A DNA stretch of 64,000 bases from Massilia sp. PDC64 (GTDB lineage: Bacteria > Pseudomonadota > Gammaproteobacteria > Burkholderiales > Burkholderiaceae_D): assembly GCF_900101265.1 (NCBI RefSeq), contig NZ_FMZS01000002.1, positions 372,001 through 436,000 of the forward strand, read 5' to 3'. Below, in pieces: positions 1 through 6,727 of the stretch. The position numbers were made by a program, and so were the translations under genes. The notes below the pieces were generated by a model that worked only from the letters and a program-made list of their open reading frames with translations, did no database searches and was not told the DNA's origin. Position 1 is the stretch's first letter. Each line of letters opens with the position of its first letter.

Positions 1-285
1 GCATTCACTGCGTGCTTGCGGTCGGCAATGCTAAGATCGTTCTTGCTATTGCAGTAGGGATCGTGCACGTCGTCGGTGGGAGTATGACCGACCACAATCA
101 TTCTGAGTTCTTTTGGTATCCCGGCCGCGCGCATGTGCCCAACAGCACCTTGACGGAACTGTGAAATACCAGTGCAGAGTCGCTTAACCCGACCCGGCCG
201 AAGGATGCCCGACCGGGCGCGATTTAGATGTGATCGAGGTCTGATTGTCATTCCGGTCTCTTGGGCGTTCACTTGGGGAAAAGCC
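1..285 (-). pseudogene. Decayed tyrosine integrase remnant of an older ssrA element
   Basis: The minus strand of about 1-170 encodes a close relative of the C-terminal part of the intact integrase at 8589-10151: HSFR-box, MRAAGIPKELR, VVGH and NDLSIADRK can all be read. One base is missing inside the HxxR codons (cacagttccgtc where the intact gene has an extra pyrimidine), which breaks the frame. Similarity fades near 240 and then resumes with the integrase 5' flank (about 265-300), so most of the gene has been deleted. The fragment runs off the left edge of the window. I infer an earlier element of the same family in the same site, now dead at this end. Confidence 0.85.
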
Positions 286-300
286 ACGACTGGGGCAGCG

Positions 301-333
301 GAAAAAGAAAACCCGCTGACGAATCAGCGGGTT
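301..333 (-). terminator. Displaced copy of the ssrA terminator
   Basis: A perfect 10-bp stem (AACCCGCTGA / TCAGCGGGTT, loop CGAA, 310-333) is followed on the minus strand by a T-rich run (309-301). It matches the terminator beside ssrA at 10201-10233 in position and layout, with compensated base changes in the stem. It belongs to the attachment region of the older element to the left. Confidence 0.75.
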
Positions 334-336
334 CTC

Positions 337-360
337 GGAGTTCTGGTGGAGGCGGAGGGA
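337..360. repeat. Left 24-bp attachment repeat (att) of the ssrA-integrated element
   Basis: These 24 bases are identical to 10237-10260, and they contain the last bases of the tmRNA acceptor/T-arm (minus-strand CCCTCCGCCTCCACCA). The two copies have the same orientation and are 9,900 bp apart. Sequence to the right of the repeat (361 onward) does not resemble tmRNA, whereas at the right copy the tmRNA continues, so this is the displaced end. Confidence 0.9.
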
Positions 361-508
361 GTCTCCAGCCTCCAACATCGTAGATGTTAAGTCGTTGGTT
401 CCTAAGGGCATTTGTTCACGCCGTGCATGAAGGAATACGGTCGCTTGGGGTGCCTGGTCGTGGTATTGTACAGTGGCAATGTGCTAAATCAACAACGAAC
501 CGAATATT

Positions 509-1552
509 GTGACAGTACTGCAACTCTTCCATTCGTACACGCGTGAGCAAGTACACGCGATTTTCTCACCAGACACAGTTTTTGTACCGCAAGCGGGAAC
601 ATGGGGACTTCACGGCATTGTCGACGTGCCGGACCACCCTGGCGACTATGTTTTCTTTGTCACGTTCGGCCAGGCTCAGGGTGATCATCAATTCGACGAA
701 TTCATCACACATGACGGCGTGCTGTCGTGGCAGTCACAGCCGCGGCAAGGTTTCGACGATCGTCGGATTCGAGACTTCATCCGGCATCGAGAAGAGGTCA
801 ACAACATCCATCTTTTTCTGCGCCCTGGCCGCAATCGGGACTACACATACTTTGGCAGGCTCAAGTACCTCGACCACGATCCGATGCGAGAGCGTCCGGT
901 CTATTTTCAATGGCAGATTCTTGATTGGCCGCCGCCGGAACAAGTGCTTGCGATGCTTGGGCGGAAGCTCGTTCCTGCTGAGCCTAACAGCCCGACGTCG
1001 GCCCCGCCGGCAAATGACCAGCAGACCAGCCATCGACTTGTCGAGACAGATGCCCCACGCCGACGTAAGGCTGGCCGAACGAAAGCTGAACCTGGTCAGC
1101 CGGTCAGGGCACGCCGACCTGACTACGTCGCAAACCAAGCGGCCAATGAGGCGCTTGGATTGCTGGGTGAGCGGCTTGTACTCCGGATAGAGCAGGAACG
1201 CTTAACTAATGCCGGGCGCACCGATCTCGCGGCGAAAATACGTCATGTTTCGGTGCTCGAGAACGATACCGCGGGGTACGACATTTTGTCGTTCGACGAC
1301 GTTGGCGAAAAAGTTTTCATCGAGGTGAAGACGACCCGTGGCTCGATCGATTCTGACTTCTTCATAAGTGCGAGTGAGCTAGCGTTTGCGCGTGGCCACA
1401 GTGCACAGTACCGCTTATATCGCTTGTACGAATATTTGGATGACGTCGACTCTGCAAAGTTTTACATTTTGACCGGAGCACCCGACGACCATAAGCAACT
1501 TAGCTTGGCACCGACTAACTTTAAGGTAAGTATGCGGCGCGAAGAGGAATAA
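509..1552 (+). CDS. Two-domain predicted nuclease (DUF3427-like + DUF3883-like)
   Basis: This 347-aa protein starts at a GTG codon. Residues 7-145 (SYTREQ, YVFFVTFG, VLSWQSQ, IHLFLR, FQWQI) resemble the DUF3427 module, often found at the C-terminus of helicases of restriction-like systems. After a charged Pro-rich linker (150-205), residues 210-347 resemble DUF3883, a restriction-endonuclease-like domain: candidate active-site residues are Glu221, Asp258 in AGYDIL, and Glu272-x-Lys274 in FIEVKTT. I infer DNA cleavage, perhaps guided by the N-terminal module. No helicase is present. It is the first gene of a three-gene operon whose next start codon directly follows its stop, and it lies at the cargo end of the element, where defence genes often sit. 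Family calls are from memory of motifs. Confidence 0.72.
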   Translation: MTVLQLFHSYTREQVHAIFSPDTVFVPQAGTWGLHGIVDVPDHPGDYVFFVTFGQAQGDHQFDEFITHDGVLSWQSQPRQGFDDRRIRDFIRHREEVNNIHLFLRPGRNRDYTYFGRLKYLDHDPMRERPVYFQWQILDWPPPEQVLAMLGRKLVPAEPNSPTSAPPANDQQTSHRLVETDAPRRRKAGRTKAEPGQPVRARRPDYVANQAANEALGLLGERLVLRIEQERLTNAGRTDLAAKIRHVSVLENDTAGYDILSFDDVGEKVFIEVKTTRGSIDSDFFISASELAFARGHSAQYRLYRLYEYLDDVDSAKFYILTGAPDDHKQLSLAPTNFKVSMRREEE

Positions 1553-1957
1553 ATGATGAGTAATTTATCAGTGTCAGATAAAGAGTGTGGGTGTTTTTTT
1601 TGCGAAATGCCAGCTCAGCGTATTGTAATGGAAAATGCCTTCGCATTTGTGGTGCGAGATGGGTTTCCTGTCACAGCAGGACATAGTTTGGTTATTCCCA
1701 GGCGCCACACGCTGGACTACTTTGGCTTAACTCAGGATGAGTTAATAGCGTGCCATGAATTAATACACTCCACGCGTCAGGTGATCATAAATGAAGACCC
1801 GACGGTCACCGGTTTTAACCTCGGTACGAACGCTGGTATCGCGGCCGGGCAGACGGTATTTCACTGCCATCTCCACCTTATACCAAGACGCGAAGGTGAT
1901 GTACAAAATCCACGTGGTGGAGTACGTCACATCATTCCTGGCAAAGGGCACTATTGA
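1553..1957 (+). CDS. HIT-family (histidine triad) protein
   Basis: This 134-aa protein is of normal length for the family. The histidine triad is His104-Cys-His106-Leu-His108 in VFHCHLHLIPRR. Cys12, Cys14 and Cys17 near the N-terminus form the CxCxxC-like patch seen in zinc-binding HIT proteins. HIT enzymes hydrolyse or transfer nucleotidyl groups on AMP-lysine, dinucleoside polyphosphates or related substrates; the substrate here is unknown. The ATG follows the TAA of the upstream nuclease gene without a gap (taaATG), so the two are almost certainly cotranslated. Placement between a nuclease and a HEPN-like protein suggests a nucleotide-processing role in a defence or toxin-like module rather than housekeeping. 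Confidence 0.85.
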   Translation: MMSNLSVSDKECGCFFCEMPAQRIVMENAFAFVVRDGFPVTAGHSLVIPRRHTLDYFGLTQDELIACHELIHSTRQVIINEDPTVTGFNLGTNAGIAAGQTVFHCHLHLIPRREGDVQNPRGGVRHIIPGKGHY

Positions 1958-2733
1958 TGACGCGAACAGATCGCACGAACGAGGCCGACAAACCTGAAAC
2001 GATCGACAACGCTGATTGGCGTATCGATACGCTTGCCGCGGTTGGTCAAGCCTGGCAAAACCCCTGGACAGGTGAACTTGTGCCGGTCGGCACACTTTTA
2101 AAAAAGGTGACTGTCGCCAAGTTAAACAAGAAGCAGACCTTAACTGTGACGATTCCAAATGCTTCCGCATTGCTCCTGAATATAGCTCGGCGGGCTTATA
2201 TTGCGGCGGTAGAGGTTAGGCGCCAACATGTGTACTCAAAAACACGCGAGCCCGAACTTCATCTTCAGGAACAGCTAGCATTCGCGTACCTGGAGTCTAT
2301 GTTTGAAGCTGTTATATGTGCTCATACCGCCGTTGAGGCGTATGTAAACGAGCTTCTCCCCGAAGGGGTTACTTATACGCGTTTAAATAGAAACGGCGAA
2401 GCAGAGATTCTGTCAAAAGAGCAAATAGAACGCCGTGCATCTTTAATTGAGAAGGTAAGTAAGTTTTTACCAGAGGCGCTTGGAAAGCGTTCGCCAAAAG
2501 GAATACATCGGGCGTATTCCGACTTGCAGGCACTTACTAAACTTCGTGATCGGCTTATTCATATGAAAAGCGCCGACAGGAAATCATCCGGACCCGACGT
2601 CGACACCGTGTGGCATCGACTTCTAACCTGCGATTCGCCAATTGATCAGGCAATGTCCGTAATTAAATACTTCGCGCCGGTAGGCGATGCTGCGCCACGT
2701 TGGCTTGGTAAGATGCCAAGACGTCAAGAATAG
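1957..2733 (+). CDS. HEPN-like protein of unknown function
   Basis: This 258-aa protein uses ATG 1957, which shares TGATG with the HIT stop; a TTG three bases upstream is also possible. The protein is mostly helical. FEAVICAHTAVEAYVNE (about 117-132) resembles the first helix of MAE_28990-type HEPN domains, and Arg197-Asp-Arg-Leu-Ile-His202 fits the Rx4-6H motif that forms the RNase centre in many HEPN toxins. I infer a possible ribonuclease or a nucleic-acid-sensing partner. No neighbouring nucleotidyltransferase (MNT) antitoxin is present; the HIT protein takes the place such a partner would normally have. The domain call is motif-based, and a catalytically inactive scaffold is possible. 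Confidence 0.6.
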   Translation: MTRTDRTNEADKPETIDNADWRIDTLAAVGQAWQNPWTGELVPVGTLLKKVTVAKLNKKQTLTVTIPNASALLLNIARRAYIAAVEVRRQHVYSKTREPELHLQEQLAFAYLESMFEAVICAHTAVEAYVNELLPEGVTYTRLNRNGEAEILSKEQIERRASLIEKVSKFLPEALGKRSPKGIHRAYSDLQALTKLRDRLIHMKSADRKSSGPDVDTVWHRLLTCDSPIDQAMSVIKYFAPVGDAAPRWLGKMPRRQE

Positions 2734-2745
2734 ACGCCGTTCAAC

Positions 2746-2934
2746 TCATGAGCGTTTCTGCGATCTACTGAGTACCCTAAGCGCGATGGTAAGGGGCACA
2801 AGGTGCGAACGTAGGAATGCAGCGCTAGGCCCGATACCGTGTTGGTCTCGTAGCTCGACCGCGGCGTCAATAATGGCCCTCGTCAACCAGTCCGGCCGAC
2901 CGTGATAGTTCTCGTGGCGGTATCGTTTTTGCAT
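2746..2934 (-). CDS. Small conserved-looking element protein (unknown)
   Basis: This is a 62-aa reading frame from the internal Met (MQKRYRHENYHGRPDWL...); an upstream Met at 2997 would give 83 aa. It has a basic N-terminus and a predicted helical body (RAIIDAAVELRDQHG, AAFLRSHLVPLTIALRVL). The gene lies convergent to the HEPN-like gene, 12 bp from its stop. No function can be assigned and no strong ribosome binding site is visible. I list it because composition and placement suit a small mobile-element gene. Confidence 0.45.
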   Translation of the reverse strand: MQKRYRHENYHGRPDWLTRAIIDAAVELRDQHGIGPSAAFLRSHLVPLTIALRVLSRSQKRS

Positions 2935-3042
2935 GTCATCAGTCTGTACAGGACCGGCAGCGTCGCGTTGATTTCGAACAGTCGCCGGCTGCTTCAACTC
3001 GTAAAACAGCTGCGTTAGGTCCGCATTACGTCCGCGTTCTGG

Positions 3043-3303
3043 TCAGCTCGCCTTATCGCATGATGCGGAAGGGTTTGCGTTGATATCGGCACCTACCGTG
3101 AACAGTTCGACCACTTCCACGCCCAGGGCGTCGGCCAGCGTTTGTATCGCGTCTAGTGATGGATTGCCAGCGCCGCGCTCCAGGCGACTCATATAGCTCC
3201 TTGCAAAGCCGCACACGTCGGCGAAGGCTTCTTGCGATAGACCTTGCCGCTGCCGTAGTTCTCGTAAGCGTTGTCCAAATGTAACTCGTAACGGTATTTT
3301 CAT
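3043..3303 (-). CDS. Cro/CI (XRE)-family transcriptional regulator
   Basis: This 86-aa protein is read from MKIPLRVTFGQ; an upstream Met at 3345 is possible. The helix-turn-helix of the HTH_3/XRE type spans roughly residues 10-65: RLRELRQRQGLSQEAFADVC, followed by FARSYMSRLERGAGNPSLD and the ALADALGV pocket. It is a single-domain repressor-like protein without a C-terminal ligand or peptidase domain. It is transcribed away from the small secreted protein at 3396, so it may control that gene and its own promoter in the short region between them. It may regulate the element as a whole. Confidence 0.85.
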   Translation of the reverse strand: MKIPLRVTFGQRLRELRQRQGLSQEAFADVCGFARSYMSRLERGAGNPSLDAIQTLADALGVEVVELFTVGADINANPSASCDKAS

Positions 3304-3395
3304 ACCGTCAACTTTCGCCTGCGTGTACACTATTAGGCCACGCACTTATCGTGCACGCACTAATCGTGACATTTTGTCGTTTAAACGGGGATGAT

Positions 3396-3713
3396 ATGAA
3401 GGCTCTACTACAGGCAAGCACGGCTGCTGCACTCATCGCAGTCTTGAACATCGGTCACGCGGCGCCGGACCCGCGTTACTGCCAGATGATGAGCACACTA
3501 GCAAAAAAAATTGCAGAGGACCGCGACAAAGGCGTTTCTTATAAGGCGGAGCTTGGGCTACTGAAGGGAGCTACGGAAGATGGCACGGCCAGCATGACCG
3601 CGATCTACAAGGCAGCGCGCGGAATGGCTAAGGTGATCTATATCGACAACCCGAACCTGACGCCGGAAGGCGCCTACAAGCTGCATTACGTGATCTGCAT
3701 GAGTGCTAAGTAA
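3396..3713 (+). CDS. Small secreted or periplasmic protein, element cargo
   Basis: This 105-aa protein begins at ATG 3396, supported by the GGGGAT stretch upstream. An N-terminal signal peptide (MKALLQASTAAALIAVLNIGHAA) ends with a plausible cleavage site after GHA-A. The mature part of about 83 residues has two cysteines, one near each end (RYCQM and VICMS), which could form a disulfide. It contains helical stretches and NPNLTPEGAYKLHYVIC near the C-terminus. I do not recognise the family. It is divergent from the HTH regulator at 3043-3303. Signal peptide and cysteine pattern point to an envelope role, perhaps fitness or exclusion, but this is speculative. Confidence 0.65.
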   Translation: MKALLQASTAAALIAVLNIGHAAPDPRYCQMMSTLAKKIAEDRDKGVSYKAELGLLKGATEDGTASMTAIYKAARGMAKVIYIDNPNLTPEGAYKLHYVICMSAK

Positions 3714-3887
3714 GGCGGTAAGGCGATCGCCACGCCGGCGCCGAATGACTTTTCTCAGCGAAAGGAAAGCGGGGTAAGGTTCGGTCGCCAAAATCCCGGA
3801 GTTGATGAACGGTACCCCCTCAAGGTCAAGTGTTGCATCTAAGACATCGCCTTTCGGCTGGTCACCCTTTACCGACAGCAGGGGATG

Positions 3888-4919
3888 TTAAAACTTTCTT
3901 CTCGTGTATGTTCTGTAGGGTATATCCTCACCCCTTATAAGACTGGACGCGCGAAAGTCGTCAACCTCAAGCAGCATGCGGTTTTCGGCCGACACGTGCT
4001 CCATCACCTCACGCGAATTTTCTGACAGTTTTAGTTTCGTAAGCTGCTTGCCAAGACGGTGCAGAGCGTCACCGATACGGCGCCGCGCCTCGTGATGGGG
4101 ATGCACCGCGTAGGCTCGCTTTGCTGCCCACATCGCACCGCCTTTATCCCAGCCGGCGCGGGTCTTACTCAACTGGCGTTCGTTGTACGCCCGGGTTTTC
4201 TTGTCGGTATCGCTACCGGGTTTGTGCCGCGCGCGCTTGAGCTTCGGCTTGATGCCGTCAGCGATCTGGAAGCATGGCGACAGCACCCGGCGCAGGTGAT
4301 CACCAAAGGTGGCTAACTGCCAAGCTTTTGCCAGGCCAACGTCGCTGCACCCGCCCATACTGAGCGTTGCCTCAAGCCGTACACAAGGTCTCTCAAAAAC
4401 ACGATTGCCGTCGCGGTCCTTGATATATAACTTCTGTTTCACGCGTTCCGGAACGTCACGCCATACAATGGTCGTGATCGTGTCGCATGGGCCATCGGGG
4501 GCCTTGATATACGGTTTTTTTGGGCCGGGGGCGGTCAGGTCGCACATATAGCGTTTGGCTTTTGGAACCACTGGGTACAGCGCATCGGCAAACCATTTGT
4601 ACACTGGCGCCAGCTCGCTCAAGTCTGTTTCGCCGCTCGGCCTCAGGTCGACGCTGAATTCGATCGCGTAGATCGACGCGTTCGGGTACGTGTCGATAAT
4701 CTGCTGAAGCTGTGCCAACGTCGGATCATGGACGGTGATGACATTGCGGCCACCGTCCTGAGCTAGCTTGACGCACGTATCGCGCACCTCTAGAACTTGC
4801 TTAAGCGCATGACGTTGATCATTAGTCAGATTGGTGAGGCTCAGGAAGTCAATGCTTGCTGAGACGGTCCACGTATCAAGGTGGACCGGCAATGCGATCT
4901 CGTGCGGCACGGAGTTCAT
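3888..4919 (-). CDS. Putative replication initiation protein (phage/plasmid Rep-like)
   Basis: This is a 343-aa protein. The central part (IYAIEFSVDL, YMCDLTAPGPKK, LYIKDRDGNRVFERPCVRLEATLSMGG) resembles initiators of filamentous-phage and small-plasmid type that pair an acidic β-strand core with a Lys/Arg-rich C-terminal region (KPKLKRARHKPGS, KKTRAYNERQLSKTRAGW). I cannot locate a confident HUH motif or catalytic Tyr, so the call is tentative. Its start overlaps the stop of the upstream 129-aa gene by 4 bases, and a ribbon-helix-helix gene precedes both, giving a three-gene minus-strand unit. An excised circular form of the element may be able to replicate if this call is right. Confidence 0.5.
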   Translation of the reverse strand: MNSVPHEIALPVHLDTWTVSASIDFLSLTNLTNDQRHALKQVLEVRDTCVKLAQDGGRNVITVHDPTLAQLQQIIDTYPNASIYAIEFSVDLRPSGETDLSELAPVYKWFADALYPVVPKAKRYMCDLTAPGPKKPYIKAPDGPCDTITTIVWRDVPERVKQKLYIKDRDGNRVFERPCVRLEATLSMGGCSDVGLAKAWQLATFGDHLRRVLSPCFQIADGIKPKLKRARHKPGSDTDKKTRAYNERQLSKTRAGWDKGGAMWAAKRAYAVHPHHEARRRIGDALHRLGKQLTKLKLSENSREVMEHVSAENRMLLEVDDFRASSLIRGEDIPYRTYTRRKF

Positions 4920-5305
4920 ACCGAACTTGTGAAGGCTCGTGCGCGTCGCGCACTGCTGCCAAAAACCACATGCGTCGACGACGCCACCGACAGCTTGCGC
5001 GTGTACCAGGGTCGGGTATCGGTCGGGTCCGTGTACGCGGTTTTAACTTGGTAGGGCACGTGACGTGCGGTGCCGAGAGCGGCCGCGCGCACGGCGGCGA
5101 TGAAGGTCAGCACGTCGGCAACCGCGTACATCGGGCGCCACGCGCCAGCGTACTTGCCCTTGCAGATCGGAAGCAGGGTGTCGCCATTTACCTCGACGCG
5201 ACCGCGTCGCATGTCAGCAAGGGTGTCGTCCCAGTTGCGCAGCGGGCCGAGTTCTCGCCGCAGCAGGTAGGCCACTTCCGGCGCCGAAAGCACTTTGATT
5301 TTCAT
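4916..5305 (-). CDS. Small element protein, possibly DNA-binding
   Basis: This 129-aa protein starts MKIKVLSAPEVAYLLRREL, a pattern reminiscent of excisionase-like or MerR-like N-terminal helices that read a target site. A block of roughly residues 25-75 (LADMRRGRVEVNGDTLLPIC, GAWRPMYAVADVLTFIAAV) follows, and the tail is Ser/Arg-rich. It is translationally coupled to the Rep-like gene by a 4-base ATGA overlap and lies 15 bases downstream of the ribbon-helix-helix gene. I do not recognise a named family. Coupling to the Rep-like gene suggests a role in replication or copy control. Confidence 0.6.
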   Translation of the reverse strand: MKIKVLSAPEVAYLLRRELGPLRNWDDTLADMRRGRVEVNGDTLLPICKGKYAGAWRPMYAVADVLTFIAAVRAAALGTARHVPYQVKTAYTDPTDTRPWYTRKLSVASSTHVVFGSSARRARAFTSSV

Positions 5306-5320
5306 GGTGGTCTTCGGTGA

Positions 5321-5791
5321 TCAGTTAAATGGAGAATGAATGGCGAAGTGCAGGCCGTCGCGCATGCGGTTCTTGATCCAAATGCAGTCGGTACCGTGCT
5401 CGTCGAAGCCAAACAGCACTTCAAAGCCGCCGAAATCGGAACCGCCCTGGACTGACGCGCTTTTCAATGTCGACTTGAGTGTGTTGTCGTCGATCGGCGC
5501 GGCGTTGCGCATCAGGGCGTGGTTGTTCTGTAGCGCCAGCTGTTCGGCACGGTCTTCGAGGTCGGGAAAGATCGTGGCGCCGAGCAGGCCAGCCATTGCC
5601 GCCTCACGTACGGCTGCGGTCATGTTCTCGTCGCCTGTGATGTTGACCAGAACGTGTTTGCACCACTCTTGCCAGGTTTGGCCACGTCCGCGGGCTAGCC
5701 ATTCGACAGCTTGCCACGTTGGCTCGTCGAGCTTAATGGTCGCGCGCTTTCCGGTCATGATGGTCAGCGTACGTTGCTTTATGGAAGGCAT
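5321..5791 (-). CDS. Ribbon-helix-helix DNA-binding protein
   Basis: This 156-aa protein is read from MPSIKQRTLTIMTGKR; the strand carries GGAG six bases before this ATG, which favours it over the upstream Met at 5836. KRATIKLDEPTWQAVEWLAR followed by GQTWQEWCKHVL fits an RHH_4-type dimeric DNA-binding fold at the N-terminus. The C-terminal 100 residues are unassigned. It is the first gene of the minus-strand unit with the 129-aa and Rep-like genes, and lies next to the repeated motifs at 5886-6001, so it may act as repressor or partition factor for this module. Confidence 0.7.
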   Translation of the reverse strand: MPSIKQRTLTIMTGKRATIKLDEPTWQAVEWLARGRGQTWQEWCKHVLVNITGDENMTAAVREAAMAGLLGATIFPDLEDRAEQLALQNNHALMRNAAPIDDNTLKSTLKSASVQGGSDFGGFEVLFGFDEHGTDCIWIKNRMRDGLHFAIHSPFN

Positions 5792-5885
5792 GTTTGCTCC
5801 GTAGTAGATGGAAAACATGAGCATGCCATGATTCACAGGTGTGAACCAGAGAATTTCCTTGATTTCTTAAGGAATTTTCCGAGCT

Positions 5886-6001
5886 GTTAGAAATTGACCG
5901 TTTGTTCATATAGTCACGCAGAGGGCCAGCAACATGTTAGAAAAATAGGATTTGCATTTTCTAACAGGTGAAGATATTCTGACACCGTTTTCTAACATGT
6001 T
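5886..6001. repeat. Cluster of repeated sites upstream of the serine recombinase (candidate res site)
   Basis: Four copies of a TTAGAAA/TTTCTAA core occur in about 115 bp: 5886-5895 (gttagaaatt), 5931-5944 (aacatgttagaaaa), 5957-5970 (ttttctaacaggtg) and 5988-6001 (ttttctaacatgtt). The second and fourth are perfect 14-bp inverted copies of each other. They sit directly before the serine recombinase start at 6023, where resolvase sites usually lie, and also in the divergent promoter region of the RHH gene. Operator sites for the RHH protein or replication iterons are alternatives. Confidence 0.65.
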
Positions 6002-6022
6002 AAAACTCAACAGGAGCAGCAA

Positions 6023-6586
6023 ATGGCCACGTTCGGATACACCCGCGTTTCCACGAAAGAACAGACGGTCGAGAACCAGCGCCGCGAGATTGCTGCCGCC
6101 GGTTATCAAGTGGATTACTGGTTCGCTGACGAGGGCGTGTCGGGCAAGGTGTCGGCAATGCAGCGCCCACAGTTCGCCAAGATGCTTGAAAAAATTCGCG
6201 ACGGTGAAACCCTGGTCGTTACCAAGCTCGACCGCCTGGGCCGTGATGCGCAGGACGTCGGCGCCACGATCAAGACGCTGGCCGCGCGTGGCATTCAGGT
6301 CGTCGTGCTCCAGCTGGGCAAGCTCGAACTGACCAGTGCCGCTGGCAAGCTCATGTTGGCCATGTTGGCCGCCGTCGCGGAAATGGAACGGGATCTATTG
6401 GTCGAGCGTACCCAGTCCGGGCTGGCACGCGCAAAGGCGGAAGGCAAGACGCTCGGGCGCCCGGCTAAAACAACTGAGCAACAGCGGCAGGCTATTAAAG
6501 CCGCACACGGCGCCGGAACGTCCGTGAGTGCGCTGGCGCGTGAGTATGGAATCAGCCGGGCCAGCATTCTTAACATCGTAGGCTAG
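6023..6586 (+). CDS. Serine recombinase (resolvase/invertase family)
   Basis: This 187-aa protein has the usual length of small resolvases/invertases. The catalytic serine is Ser10 in YTRVSTKEQ. The conserved TKLDRLGR segment is at 67-74, the long dimer helix around MLAAVAEMERDLLVERT at 114-130, the linker GLARAKAEGKTLGRPAK at 133-149, and a C-terminal helix-turn-helix (about 155-187, AREYGISRASILNIV). The ATG is preceded by AGGAGCAGC. It probably resolves dimers or inverts a segment using the repeated motifs just upstream. No transposase lies nearby, so it is not an obvious remnant of a Tn3 transposon. Confidence 0.93.
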   Translation: MATFGYTRVSTKEQTVENQRREIAAAGYQVDYWFADEGVSGKVSAMQRPQFAKMLEKIRDGETLVVTKLDRLGRDAQDVGATIKTLAARGIQVVVLQLGKLELTSAAGKLMLAMLAAVAEMERDLLVERTQSGLARAKAEGKTLGRPAKTTEQQRQAIKAAHGAGTSVSALAREYGISRASILNIVG

Positions 6587-6727
6587 TGAGGCGGTCAAAG
6601 CCTCCGAGAGACGAAAAGATGATGCGCTGTGGCTCTGCAATGTCTCTCGACCGAGGGGTAAAAATGGCTCGACATGCTGTTTTTAACTCAAGCGTGAAAA
6701 CGCATCTGTATAGGTGTGAGAATTCCC

